The notes below the pieces were generated by a model. It was not told the DNA's origin and did no database searches. It worked only from the letters and a program-made list of their open reading frames with translations. 64,000 nucleotides of DNA from Pelagicoccus albus (lineage in GTDB: Bacteria > Verrucomicrobiota > Verrucomicrobiia > Opitutales > Opitutaceae), in the NCBI RefSeq assembly GCF_014230145.1, contig NZ_JACHVC010000007.1, positions 248,001 to 312,000 of the forward strand. The letters are read 5' to 3'. This document shows positions 37,001-44,872 of this stretch, piece after piece (positions within the stretch are counted from its first letter, which is position 1; every line of letters begins with the position of its first letter). A program made the position numbers and the translations under genes.

Positions 37001-38079
37001 TAGCCGGAGTACTAGCGGTCTGGAAGCAACAGATTATAGAATATTACGAAGGAAGGGATTTGGACGGCTCTGCGTTGGTGCATGAGATTGAAACCATAGC
37101 CAAACACGCCTTGAGCGAATTTGACGAAAACGGACTCTACCGAATGCAATGGGTGGAGAGCGAAGTGCGTCAGGTGTCGGAGCATGAGATTCGGCTTCAC
37201 GCTGTCGTCGGCGCTCGACTGCGCGAAAATCTATATAAACCAGTACTCGAATCGGAGATGGCGGCTCGATACGGGTTCGATGAAAATCCGTTGATGAGAG
37301 CCCTCGGTGTGGCGAATGATAATTTCCCGGATGAGATAGGTTATTATCCAGACAAACCTTGGTACACTTTGCTGGAAGTTTCCGCTAACAAAGACGAGGT
37401 GCTCCCTTTGAAAGTGACCTATGGGCTCAGTCGTGAGACGGAGCACGAGGATTGGAAGCTCTCCAAGGTTAAGGTCAGCGGCTATGGAGGCGATCTCGTT
37501 TGGCCGGAAGGAAAGCCAAGGTATGCTTACGGAGAGAAAGCCTACGACATCGAGTCACGTGAATTCGCCCAGGCCTTGGAGGAATATCGCGAGAGTTCGC
37601 AGAACTACATCGCCCGCATCGAGAGGCTCGAAAGGGAAGCGGAGGATGGACGATTGGCATTGAAGCGGGAGAATGACCGTCAGAGAGAGCGAGTTCGCAT
37701 GGCCTTCTCGGAGGGGGCATTTTTCAAAGGAGTGGCGATTCTAGGCGTGGATGCTCAGGAATCTCGCGATGTTCGACTCGTCATCACTGAGGTGCGAGAT
37801 CAGGGCGAGTTTGTGAAAGGGGTCCTCCGCATGGACGAAGATGAGAGCGAGCGAGCCAAGTATTTTGTGGGGAGTCTGGATTTCGAAGAAACCTTGAGTG
37901 GTAAAGAGCAAGGTTACTTGAGCTTGCGGACTGTCTCGATCGACGAGCCGGCAAGTGTCGCTTCTGATGCGAAGTTTTTTGAGCCACAGAGTGTCTCCCA
38001 AATGAAGCTGCGAGCTGATGGCTTCCGATTGGAGGGGGACACGCGGGACCTTTCTTTCCGTTTAACTCGGAGTATGTAG
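34081..38079 (+). CDS. Giant acidic repeat protein with one membrane segment, unknown function
   Basis: The 1332-residue product has three parts. Residues 1 to about 945 are extremely rich in Asp, Glu, Ser and Pro, predicted disordered, and carry two families of short repeated motifs: DIS(D/E)L(I/V/E) at residues 12, 458, 524 and 589, and (V/I)V(D/S/A)(L/M)PxP at 613, 663, 731, 751, 778 and 805, each set in E/D runs. A single hydrophobic helix follows (about 963-985, HSMMVAAGLVLVGLAGVLAV). Residues about 990-1332 form a compact, charged C-terminal domain with normal composition and an internal helical stretch (EYRESSQNYIARIERLEREA). No signal peptide is present, so the acidic part is probably cytoplasmic and the C-terminal domain periplasmic; this is inference. 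I do not recognise a family. Confidence 0.8.
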   Translation: MTQSDSPDFEFDISDLEVEGSEASSSKRGENVPVSKKVDDQDVADNEEFAGFAIDEMPAGEVSETAPQSAKESEVPGAEGSPPEADSGSEDGPVSRIESEKPSSRALGADDLGADVFAEIDDDSGALSFEDVIDDLMDEVEDFEAGGYVELDEDAASESASAGEMLRMEDPDDSLGQSVDPSAEDSEPSAGQPSFPSPPVDFEIPADPEPDEPVAETSPDLQSEVDISTEPVRASAEEPPTPKPISDAVPESRPQEPEESSRGPQKSGPPETEEAANPISQDPTPEIEKPISDVEIPADPEPVLPQEQATQSQEMGETDEPKSVEETPLAESLDDPIPSEGFEKVLIDANEDPADSIPDEVVNQDEEEPEPEIVEEVTDELPPSEISESLDESPSASEEMPVESISELIEADSEEEDTEQGDSQSENEEEIQSSVTEEKTIESDADSREIDFMEDEEDISDLIDSISEEVEDEESPESALDDILPDADLSDTADEEVEISEELEVESQSDAEPEELSEDEEEVDISELVEAAMIEEESEEEVPSIPTEAEGSEIIEDVPAGLEILDDENSDEEELETELDSASREDEEDISDLIAAVAEESEEEEDESEEEEVVSLPSPEELAASLDEDSASDASDAPEVVDEEQPEEAPNLEILDEDEDEEIVDLPAPEIPQPQEEVEAENEAAEKGVEEAVLSAEELLKKAGGLLDGDSEKPIDGANALLEELEDDEEVVDLPSPESMISEVEDDEEEIVSMPEPSSLMDDATESTAVIEDDEEEVVAMPDPSALMEDADSASAVIEDDDEEVVSLPDPAAMMAEATEEESEDEETSGETTAGNVADRAGDLPAPPPAPVEIIDDEPAEDDAEESEATEVVAESSSEGEDGLQDPFDSEISLDDFQDDLDNLEGLERPEDEEEEGDTEAEEKPVAEDGEQEEAAESTEEKPAAEVVEMPKPSLLWRVTHSMMVAAGLVLVGLAGVLAVWKQQIIEYYEGRDLDGSALVHEIETIAKHALSEFDENGLYRMQWVESEVRQVSEHEIRLHAVVGARLRENLYKPVLESEMAARYGFDENPLMRALGVANDNFPDEIGYYPDKPWYTLLEVSANKDEVLPLKVTYGLSRETEHEDWKLSKVKVSGYGGDLVWPEGKPRYAYGEKAYDIESREFAQALEEYRESSQNYIARIERLEREAEDGRLALKRENDRQRERVRMAFSEGAFFKGVAILGVDAQESRDVRLVITEVRDQGEFVKGVLRMDEDESERAKYFVGSLDFEETLSGKEQGYLSLRTVSIDEPASVASDAKFFEPQSVSQMKLRADGFRLEGDTRDLSFRLTRSM
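36256..36534 (+). repeat. In-gene tandem acidic repeats (20-27 codon period)
   Basis: Four consecutive units of the form EDDEEEVVxLPxPxxLMxDA start their VV/IV codons at 36271, 36331, 36412 and 36493, giving periods of 20, 27 and 27 codons. The last two are nearly identical at the protein level (IEDDEEEVVAMPDPSALM and IEDDDEEVVSLPDPAAMM). They lie inside the giant acidic-protein gene. Confidence 0.85.
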
Positions 38080-38138
38080 CTCAGCCGAGTTGTCGGAAAT
38101 TAGGAGAATTAGGTCGCTCTCGATGGGGCTGAAGGGCC

Positions 38139-38636
38139 ATGTTCCCTATTTCCATGAGCGAATCTCGATCCGAAGACTTAGTGGCTTCTGCCATTGCGCG
38201 AAAGTGCGGAACCATTGTGTCTCTGAACCTGATTTGGCAAGGAGTTGCTCGCAAGCTTGATACGGCCGGAGCAGAGCCCGCCACGGCGAACCGTTTAATT
38301 ACCGCTTTTGGTAGCCCGCGTCATTTAGAGGCGCTGTCTGGTTTGCTCGTTTCTCATGGCTCGAATGTGAACGCTTTTGAGCGCTCACTTCGCGAGCTAG
38401 TCGACCAATCCAGTTTTGACTACGATTCTTGGGTGCGTGCCTTCGAGCTATTACAGGATCACGTTCAGCAGAGTTCGAGAACCGCAAGTCCCTCAAGCAT
38501 GTTGGGTTACATTCAATGTTGCTCAGATTTTGGTGGCAGTAACGAGGGAAATGAAAGCTTGGTCGGATTGACTGCCGAAATGTTGGAGCAATACGGATTC
38601 GAGGGCCAAGAGGGGTGCGTCGTAGACAATAGGTAG
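38139..38636 (+). CDS. Hypothetical protein
   Basis: The 165-residue frame MFPISMSESRSEDLVASAIARKCG... has mixed, protein-like composition with helical stretches (EALSGLLVSHGSNVNAFERS; FDYDSWVRAFELLQDHVQQ) and no signal peptide or membrane segment. An alternative start is ATG 38154 (MSESRSED). It lies 59 bases after the acidic-protein gene and may be co-transcribed. I recognise no family, and an overlapping frame of similar size exists on the other strand, so confidence is limited. Confidence 0.45.
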   Translation: MFPISMSESRSEDLVASAIARKCGTIVSLNLIWQGVARKLDTAGAEPATANRLITAFGSPRHLEALSGLLVSHGSNVNAFERSLRELVDQSSFDYDSWVRAFELLQDHVQQSSRTASPSSMLGYIQCCSDFGGSNEGNESLVGLTAEMLEQYGFEGQEGCVVDNR

Positions 38637-38813
38637 ACGACTCTGCGGGGCATTCAGTTTCATGCCCGTGGCTTCGTAGGTGAAGCTGATCAGGAAGGTG
38701 GAGGTCTTGGCTATTGTCCCGTATCATTGAAAGCCCCGGCTCAACCTCTAGCTGGTCTGTCCGATTTAATGGAGCAGGGAGAGCGGTGGTTTTCAGCGTT
38801 TTGCCTTCAAGTT

Positions 38814-39251
38814 ATGACCTGCAAAGTGCTCAAAAGTTTATCACGCCATCTGTTCCGTTTCGTGCTTAGTTTTAGCGCGGCCACGGCACTTGCGGATGGC
38901 TTGGATAAAAGGGGCTCGGGTGAGCTTGGACAGCTGTCCGTTGAGCCAGTTTTGCAAACCCGCGTCGGAGAGCGATTTCGCATCGACCTAAGGGAAACGG
39001 TTGATGGATTCGTAGGAGTGAATCGCAACAAGTTGAAGGAGAGGTCTTCAGCATGTGTCATCTCCTACGATGACGAGGATGCCGTCGTTTCGGGAATACC
39101 GCTTGTGCCGGGCCTTGCCGAAATACCGGTCTTTCGAAAAGAGAACGGGGAAGTAAGCGAGTTTTACCTCAAGGTCGAAATCCGTCGGGCTAATTTTGGA
39201 GCGGCGGATGGCAGCGATTACGCATCGTATTTTACGAACGGCGTTCAGTGA
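38814..39251 (+). CDS. Hypothetical secreted protein
   Basis: Starting at ATG 38814 the product is 145 residues: MTCKVLKSLSRHLFRFVLSF followed by SAATALADG, a signal-peptide pattern with a likely cut after ALA. The mature part has alternating strands (VEPVLQTRVGERFRIDLRE; SACVISYDDEDAVVSGIPLVPGLAEIPVFRKENG), suggestive of a small beta-sandwich exported domain. The frame extends upstream to a TTG at 38727 but the added residues look unlike protein and would hide the signal. No family is recognised. Confidence 0.5.
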   Translation: MTCKVLKSLSRHLFRFVLSFSAATALADGLDKRGSGELGQLSVEPVLQTRVGERFRIDLRETVDGFVGVNRNKLKERSSACVISYDDEDAVVSGIPLVPGLAEIPVFRKENGEVSEFYLKVEIRRANFGAADGSDYASYFTNGVQ

Positions 39252-39282
39252 GGCTTTCTAATAGTCAGAAACTCGGGTTGCC

Positions 39283-39417
39283 ATGTTTTTTACCGGAGTC
39301 GGCATGGTCCATGCTTGGACTGATCCCGGTATGTTCAACGAAACTTTGAAAGCTCCGGTAGCCCAAAAGATTCGAGGCATACTTCCACTTTTAGGGCGTT
39401 TCGAATTTCAATCGTAA
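39283..39417 (+). CDS. Possible 44-residue small protein
   Basis: An ATG frame of 44 codons (MFFTGVGMVHAWTDPGMF...) fills part of the gap between the secreted-protein gene and the PIN-PhoH gene. It has a plausible composition but no recognised family and no Shine-Dalgarno. Recorded only because the gap holds nothing else. Confidence 0.2.
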   Translation: MFFTGVGMVHAWTDPGMFNETLKAPVAQKIRGILPLLGRFEFQS

Positions 39418-39466
39418 CGCAATAATTAGTGGACAACCCCACGATCTGTATTAATTTAACTGCTAC

Positions 39467-40954
39467 ATGGGATCACCTTCCGGTTCTTCCAAACTGAAGA
39501 CGCGCAAAACGAACGCGAGTCGTACTAAGACGTATGTTTTGGATACAAACGTCTTGATTCACGATCCGCATTGCATCTTCAAATTCGACGACAACAATCT
39601 AGTTATCCCCATAGAGGTATTGGAGGAACTGGATTCTATCAAGATGGAGCAGAGCTCCGAGCGAGGACGAAACGCTCGACGAGTCCATCGATTATTAAGG
39701 GAGCTCTTGCCGGATTCTCGATCTATGGCCGAAGGCGTCAAATTAGATACCGGTGGTACACTTTCAGTTGTCATAAACAAATACCTCCAAAGTGACTCGA
39801 CTGAAGTACCCGCCCACTACAAACGTTTCCAGAGTTTACTAGACTTTGAGAAGAAGGATAATCGGATCATCGCGGCTGCGCTGTTTGTGCAGGAGAATCT
39901 GCCGCCGCCTACCATTCTCGTCTCGAAAGACGTCAATGTTCAGTTGAAGGCTCGAGCGGTTGGCTTGGAATCGGAAGATTACCTTAACGACAAAGCTCCC
40001 GAGGAGCCTCGCTTCAAGTCTTACCGAAAAATTGACGTATCGAAATACGAACTACAGCGATTTGCATCGGAAGGAGAGTTTGAGCTTTCTGAAGAAGTAG
40101 GCAAAAGCCTTTTTGTAAATGAGTATGTATTGCTCGTTTCCGAAGAAGGAAAGACAATGCCGGCCCGCCACTACGGAGACGGTGTATTGAGGAAATTAAT
40201 ACTTCCAGAGTATGTTAAAGCTCCGGGAGGTGTTCCGATTCGACCTCGCAATCTAGAGCAGCGTTTCTTTATGGATGCGTTGTTGGACGACACGATTTCC
40301 CTTATCACTTGTTATGGCAAGGCGGGTACGGGTAAGACCTTGCTTTCAACCGTTTGTGCGATCCACCAGACCGTATCATCGTCTGATTGTAAGTATGATG
40401 GGGTTTCTATTTCGCGTCCAGTGATAGGAGTCGGTAAGGAGATTGGTTTCCTGCCGGGTACCTTGGAAGAAAAGATGAATCCTTGGCTTCAGCCTTATTA
40501 CGATGCCCTGGAAGTTTTGATTCCGACCAAGGAACCTCGCGACCCGCAATTTGAAAATAAGCGCCAGCGCCGAAAGGTTAAGGAGAAGGATGAAGCGACT
40601 CCGGGCAAAGGGCCGCAGAAGCCCTACGAAAAGCTCCTGGAAAGCGGAATTGTAGAGATCGAGGCTCTCTGTTTCATTCGCGGACGTTCGATCTCCCATC
40701 GCTTCTTCATCTTGGATGAGGCGCAGCAGCTAACTCCTCACGAAGTTAAGACAGTTATCACTCGCATTTCTGAAGGCTCGAAGATCGTACTGATTGGAGA
40801 TCCAGCTCAGATCGATAATCCTTATGTCGACTCTCGCAGCAATGGCCTTGTGTACTGTTCCAACAGAATGAAGGGGCAGGCGATCGCCGCACACGTAATG
40901 CTGACCAAGGGGGAGCGCTCCCTGCTCGCAGAGTTGGCCGCCGATCTCCTTTAG
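39467..40954 (+). CDS. PIN-PhoH family ATPase/ribonuclease
   Basis: The 495-residue product joins an N-terminal PIN nuclease domain (TYVLDTNVLIHDP about 22-34, with downstream acidic residues in EVLEELDSIK and KDNRIIAAAL) to a C-terminal PhoH ATPase domain (Walker A GKAGTGKT, Walker B FILDEAQQL, GDPAQIDNPYVD). PIN-PhoH proteins are RNA helicase/ribonucleases. A disordered basic linker (about 363-385, KRQRRKVKEKDEATPGKG) interrupts the PhoH domain. ATG 39467 has no Shine-Dalgarno. A strong terminator follows the stop. Confidence 0.92.
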   Translation: MGSPSGSSKLKTRKTNASRTKTYVLDTNVLIHDPHCIFKFDDNNLVIPIEVLEELDSIKMEQSSERGRNARRVHRLLRELLPDSRSMAEGVKLDTGGTLSVVINKYLQSDSTEVPAHYKRFQSLLDFEKKDNRIIAAALFVQENLPPPTILVSKDVNVQLKARAVGLESEDYLNDKAPEEPRFKSYRKIDVSKYELQRFASEGEFELSEEVGKSLFVNEYVLLVSEEGKTMPARHYGDGVLRKLILPEYVKAPGGVPIRPRNLEQRFFMDALLDDTISLITCYGKAGTGKTLLSTVCAIHQTVSSSDCKYDGVSISRPVIGVGKEIGFLPGTLEEKMNPWLQPYYDALEVLIPTKEPRDPQFENKRQRRKVKEKDEATPGKGPQKPYEKLLESGIVEIEALCFIRGRSISHRFFILDEAQQLTPHEVKTVITRISEGSKIVLIGDPAQIDNPYVDSRSNGLVYCSNRMKGQAIAAHVMLTKGERSLLAELAADLL

Positions 40955-40969
40955 CTAAATTTATTTGCA

Positions 40970-40999
40970 GCGAGCTTCCGATGGGGAGCTCGCTTTTTT
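40970..40999 (+). terminator. Intrinsic terminator after the PIN-PhoH gene
   Basis: A 10-bp stem with one G-T pair, GCGAGCTTCC (40970-40979) / GGGAGCTCGC (40984-40993), has a GATG loop and is followed directly by TTTTTT. It lies 15 bases after the stop and just before the end of the convergent deformylase gene. Confidence 0.9.
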
Positions 41000-41004
41000 G
41001 TGTC

Positions 41005-41580
41005 CTAACGCTTGGCCTTTTTTAGCCGTTGCAAGGTCTTCGCTTTCAGCTGGTTTATGGGTAGCTGGATCTTTTTGAGAACTCGCTTTCGCATCCTGTC
41101 GGTAAAAAGAATGCCGTTGAGGTGGTCGACTTCGTGTTGGATACAGCGTCCGAAAAGTCCATCAGCCTCGATTACATGCGGGTTGCCATTGATGTCTTGG
41201 TACTCGCAGCGAATTTTTTCCGGCCTTTCGACATCTGCCCGGATGTCGGGAAAGGAGAGGCAGCCTTCCTCGTAGGATTCTTCTTTAGGGTCTAGGACTT
41301 CAACCTTGGGATTGCACATGCCGATCGGCATGAACAAATCAAGTGGCGGCTTTGCCCCGTCGAAAGTGTATTCGAAATCCGGATCGCAGCCTTTCAGGTC
41401 TACGACGCAGAATTGGAGGGCCAAACCGACCTGTTGCGCGGCTAGACCGATGCCCTCTGCTTCATACATGGTATCCACCATATTCTCGAAAAGGTCGCGA
41501 AGCTCTTCATCGAACTCAGTGACGGGCTCGCCTTTTTGGTGTAATACCTTTTCTCCGTATTGAACTATTTGTAGCAGCAT
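41005..41580 (-). CDS. def: Peptide deformylase
   Basis: The enzyme removes the formyl group from nascent polypeptides. The 191-residue product has all three family motifs: GIGLAAQQVG (about 43-52), EEGCLSFP with the metal-binding cysteine, and QHEVDHLNG with the H-E-x2-D-H metal site. The insertion EYTFDGAKPPLDLFMP before motif 2 is typical of some lineages. A basic C-terminal tail (KAKTLQRLKKAKR) extends beyond the core. It is transcribed toward the PIN-PhoH gene and divergently from the large membrane-protein gene. Confidence 0.96.
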   Translation of the reverse strand: MLLQIVQYGEKVLHQKGEPVTEFDEELRDLFENMVDTMYEAEGIGLAAQQVGLALQFCVVDLKGCDPDFEYTFDGAKPPLDLFMPIGMCNPKVEVLDPKEESYEEGCLSFPDIRADVERPEKIRCEYQDINGNPHVIEADGLFGRCIQHEVDHLNGILFTDRMRKRVLKKIQLPINQLKAKTLQRLKKAKR

Positions 41581-41653
41581 GGGTCTTCGTTTTTGACCTA
41601 ACCAACACTTAGGCCAAATCTAGATCAATTTCTTTCTTCATTAGCGAAAATCC

Positions 41654-43369
41654 ATGTCGAAATCTGCCAAATCCAGTCGATCCAAAGTCATCCTCGGATG
41701 CTTTCTGCTGTTTTTCGGACTGGCTTTGATCGCCTTTGGCTGGCTGATACCGTCGCGGTTTAAGTCGATCCCCTTCGGGGTGGTGAGTGAAGCCGGGCAG
41801 GCGGGAGATTCGCTAACGGATAAGGCGAAGACGGCTCTGCTTGACGGAAACTTGGGCACCGCCGATTTGCTCGCCGAAGCGGCAAAAGAGTTGGGAGACC
41901 AAAAAGCGACCCTCGTCGCCTCGCAGGTCGATATGGAACTCGAGTTCAATGCTCAGCTCGAACGCTGGGGCGCTTGGGACCCGTTTTTGGAAGCCGCTCT
42001 CAAGGACATTCCTGTTGAGGAGTACTCGACTGAGCCCGGTTTTCTGGGCGTTTTGCTGGCCAAGCCGAATCGATCCGCGGTAGCGAAGATCCTTGAAAAT
42101 TCACGAAATCCGATGGTTCGGGACCTTTTGGCTACCGGATCCTTCACGACCTACAAGCGATTGTTCCCAGTCCAAAGTACCGCTGGACGTCCGCTGGAAG
42201 TTTGTTTGCTGAGCCTAGGGCTTCTCGCTCAAGGAGATCATTTTACCGATGAATTGAGGATCGACCTGCGGGAGCACATACTGGAGGCCAAGGCGAGCGG
42301 TGCAGTCGGCGAGCTCGAGGATTTCTACCTGGATTGTCTGTCCTTGATACGGATTTTTAATTGGGGTCAGCTCAAGGAAGCCTTTTCCGGCCTACATTCA
42401 TTGGAGGCGGCGCAAAAACTTCGTTTCCTCCTGCACAAGCGTTCGGAAGAGCAGAGCTTGGTTTTTGCCATGACGCTGACGAGTGATGACCCGGACGATC
42501 TTTTCGCTTATTTAGAACGCTATGGAGATGAAGGCTTCGAGCGTCTGAAAGCGTCGCTCGCCGCGGGGGTCGACGGCTATCTTTTGGCCTTGCGGGAGCA
42601 ATTGCCGATCGAAGAGGAAGCCCAGCGAGCTTCCGGGAAGGTTTTGGCTGAAGCTGGGGATCTGATATCTCAGGTTCAGGACTTTCTTGCTCCCTACAGT
42701 TTGAGAAATCCGGAGTTGGCTCTCGGTACCAAGTATGGGCTCTTTTTCATTGGCTCCTTTACTGCCTTTTGGGGCTTCAGCCTTTTCGGCAGATTTTACA
42801 GAGAAAAGGTTTCGCCTGTACTCGCCCTCACGCAAAGGGTTTTTGGGGCTTCTGCCTCGGTGATCGTATTTGCCGTTTTGAGCGAACCCTTCCTCGCGAG
42901 CTCGGGCGCTTTCGAGGGCTATAATTTCAGTTTCGTCATGCCAGTGTTAACCAACGTCGATGGCGAACTTCAGATTGTCGAAACAACTCCCACCACTTCT
43001 ATGGAATCAGCAACATTACTATCCATTGCGTTCTTCTTTGTCCTCCAATGTTTGGTCTTCTTGATCTGCATGCTAAAGGTTCGAGAGATCGATCGCCGTA
43101 TCATAGAGCCCCTTGTGAAGCTAAGGCTCATGGAGAACGAGGAGAACCTTTTCGACAGCGGACTTTATGTCGGTATCGCCGGGACGTGTATTTCCCTCGT
43201 AATGCAGGTCATAGGTCTAGTGGACGCCAACCTGCTAGCGGCATATTCCTCGAACCTTTTTGGTATCCTCTGTGTCGCGATCGTGAAGATTCGCCTCGTG
43301 CGCCCTTACAAAACCCGACTCATCATCGCGAGCGAAAGCCAGATCGCCCACCATATTCGCGAAGAATAG
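41654..43369 (+). CDS. Multi-helix membrane protein, possible MotA/ExbB-like channel partner
   Basis: The 571-residue product has one N-terminal helix (about 12-33), a large soluble helical region (about 50-350, with repeat-like alpha-alpha pairs) and five more helices (about 361-378, 396-414, 452-475, 503-521, 526-547). The last two, in LYVGIAGTCISLVMQVIGLV and DANLLAAYSSNLFGILCVAI, resemble in layout the paired pore helices of MotA/TolQ/ExbB proteins. That similarity is by eye and weak. The next gene, 21 bases downstream, encodes a protein with one N-terminal helix bearing a buried aspartate, followed by a coiled coil, which is the layout of MotB/ExbD-type partners. The pair is probably an operon. 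Confidence 0.7.
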   Translation: MSKSAKSSRSKVILGCFLLFFGLALIAFGWLIPSRFKSIPFGVVSEAGQAGDSLTDKAKTALLDGNLGTADLLAEAAKELGDQKATLVASQVDMELEFNAQLERWGAWDPFLEAALKDIPVEEYSTEPGFLGVLLAKPNRSAVAKILENSRNPMVRDLLATGSFTTYKRLFPVQSTAGRPLEVCLLSLGLLAQGDHFTDELRIDLREHILEAKASGAVGELEDFYLDCLSLIRIFNWGQLKEAFSGLHSLEAAQKLRFLLHKRSEEQSLVFAMTLTSDDPDDLFAYLERYGDEGFERLKASLAAGVDGYLLALREQLPIEEEAQRASGKVLAEAGDLISQVQDFLAPYSLRNPELALGTKYGLFFIGSFTAFWGFSLFGRFYREKVSPVLALTQRVFGASASVIVFAVLSEPFLASSGAFEGYNFSFVMPVLTNVDGELQIVETTPTTSMESATLLSIAFFFVLQCLVFLICMLKVREIDRRIIEPLVKLRLMENEENLFDSGLYVGIAGTCISLVMQVIGLVDANLLAAYSSNLFGILCVAIVKIRLVRPYKTRLIIASESQIAHHIREE

Positions 43370-43390
43370 GGGCGACCGTCCGAGACCGAG

Positions 43391-44872
43391 ATGAATAAGA
43401 CTCTACTACTCATACTTTGCGACTTCCTGTTGCTGACCATCCTTTCCATGTGGAAGATGGAAGAAGACGCGCCGCCACCAACGGAGGCCGAGGTTGCAGA
43501 GAGCCAAGAGGCAAGTGTGTCAGGCATGGCTATGATGGAGCAGGACCTCCTCGATACCTTGGCCTATTCTCTGGAGGAGGAGCAGGCACAGCGCAGCGAG
43601 CTGAGTGAGGATCTTGAGGCCAAGGCAGCGGAATTGGCGAAACGCGAAGAGGAACTAGCTCAGCGCCAAGATCGCATTCAGAGTTTGGAACAGAACTTGT
43701 CGGAGGCGGAGCAACGTCAGCAGCAGTTGGCTGAAGAGCGACAGAATCTCGAACAGGAGGCCCAAGCTCTACAGAATCAGGTGGAGGAGGCTCGCAGCGA
43801 AGCTCAATCCGTGACGCAGCGTCTCTCTGAGGCAGAACAGCAGGCTTTGCAAAGCCAAGCCCAGTCGAGGCTTTTGCAGGAGGAGCTGGATAGGAAGCTT
43901 GAAGAGATCGAAGCCAAAGAAAGCGCCCTTCAAGCCAAGGACCAACAGCTGGCCAATACGCAGCAGCAAGTGCAGGAGTTGGGGGTTCAGGTCCGCATGC
44001 GAGAGCAGGAAAATGAGTTTTTGCAAGACTCCGTAACCGACCTGAAGGGGGCGGTCGTGGCGGAGCGCGAGGAGAGGGAGCGTCTTCAGGAACAGTCCAC
44101 CTTTCTGGCCCAGGGCGTGAGTGAACTTGCCGCGAGTTCTCAAGACCTCACGCAAGAATTGCGATCAAACTTTGAAATCAACGCCAACCAACTGTTTGCA
44201 GATTTCAAAAACAATCAGGTCAACGCTAACTTCACCGCGATAAAGCTCCTGCGAAATCGTTACGTACAGGAGGAAGATACGACCACCACCGTGGTGGTGA
44301 GCGACGGCACCGATTACTACGCCCTTGTTCATATCGACAACATGCCGTTTGGGCTCCGTTCCAATCCGTCGTACGTCCGATCGGTGTCTCTCACTTTGAG
44401 CCGTTCAGGGGCGGATAAGCGGGTTGGAGCTTTGGGTTTCATGGACTTGGATCCCAGAATTGCCATGATCAAACTAACGGCCGAAGAGGCAAGCAGCCTC
44501 GGTGGAAAACCTTATCTCACTGCGCTAGAACCTTTTAAGTTCCCGGAAGCTGTCTTGGTTGACCATGACGGAAAGTACTATGGTGAAGTCGAGTTCAAGC
44601 TCGATTCCGAGACTCCTGGTTTCGTTAAAATGCAGACTAAGATCTTCAGTTCGATTTTCGGCGAATTCTCACCATCGACTGGCGACTTGGTGCTTTCGAA
44701 GACAGGCGAGTTGCTCGGGATTATGGTGAATCGTCGTTACTGCGTGTTGGTCAACAACTTCGTTGCGCTCGAGACTCTCGACCTTCGTCGACAGCTGAAC
44801 ACAGGCGAGCTGAAGGGAACCTTGCGAGTGCTCAACAGCGCTTTGGATGATTTCCCGTCGCCGCTACGCTAG
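43391..44872 (+). CDS. Membrane-anchored coiled-coil protein with trypsin-like C-terminal domain
   Basis: The 493-residue product starts MNKTLLLILCDFLLLTILSM: one transmembrane helix containing Asp11, as in proton-channel partners MotB/ExbD. A long Glu/Gln-rich coiled coil follows (about 55-255). The C-terminal domain (about 280-493) is beta-rich and ends with GDLVLSKTGELLGIMVN (431-447), which resembles the last strands of trypsin/HtrA-like folds but with no Gly-Asp-Ser-Gly nucleophile, so it is probably a non-catalytic protease-like domain. The gene follows the large membrane-protein gene by 21 bases. I infer that the two form an envelope-spanning complex; no family name is certain. Confidence 0.72.
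   Translation: MNKTLLLILCDFLLLTILSMWKMEEDAPPPTEAEVAESQEASVSGMAMMEQDLLDTLAYSLEEEQAQRSELSEDLEAKAAELAKREEELAQRQDRIQSLEQNLSEAEQRQQQLAEERQNLEQEAQALQNQVEEARSEAQSVTQRLSEAEQQALQSQAQSRLLQEELDRKLEEIEAKESALQAKDQQLANTQQQVQELGVQVRMREQENEFLQDSVTDLKGAVVAEREERERLQEQSTFLAQGVSELAASSQDLTQELRSNFEINANQLFADFKNNQVNANFTAIKLLRNRYVQEEDTTTTVVVSDGTDYYALVHIDNMPFGLRSNPSYVRSVSLTLSRSGADKRVGALGFMDLDPRIAMIKLTAEEASSLGGKPYLTALEPFKFPEAVLVDHDGKYYGEVEFKLDSETPGFVKMQTKIFSSIFGEFSPSTGDLVLSKTGELLGIMVNRRYCVLVNNFVALETLDLRRQLNTGELKGTLRVLNSALDDFPSPLR

Noticed and set aside
38299-38727. A 142-codon minus-strand frame opposite the hypothetical gene at 38139
   Set aside because: Its Arg/Ser/Pro/His-rich composition looks like a shadow, whereas the plus frame is more protein-like; neither has strong support.
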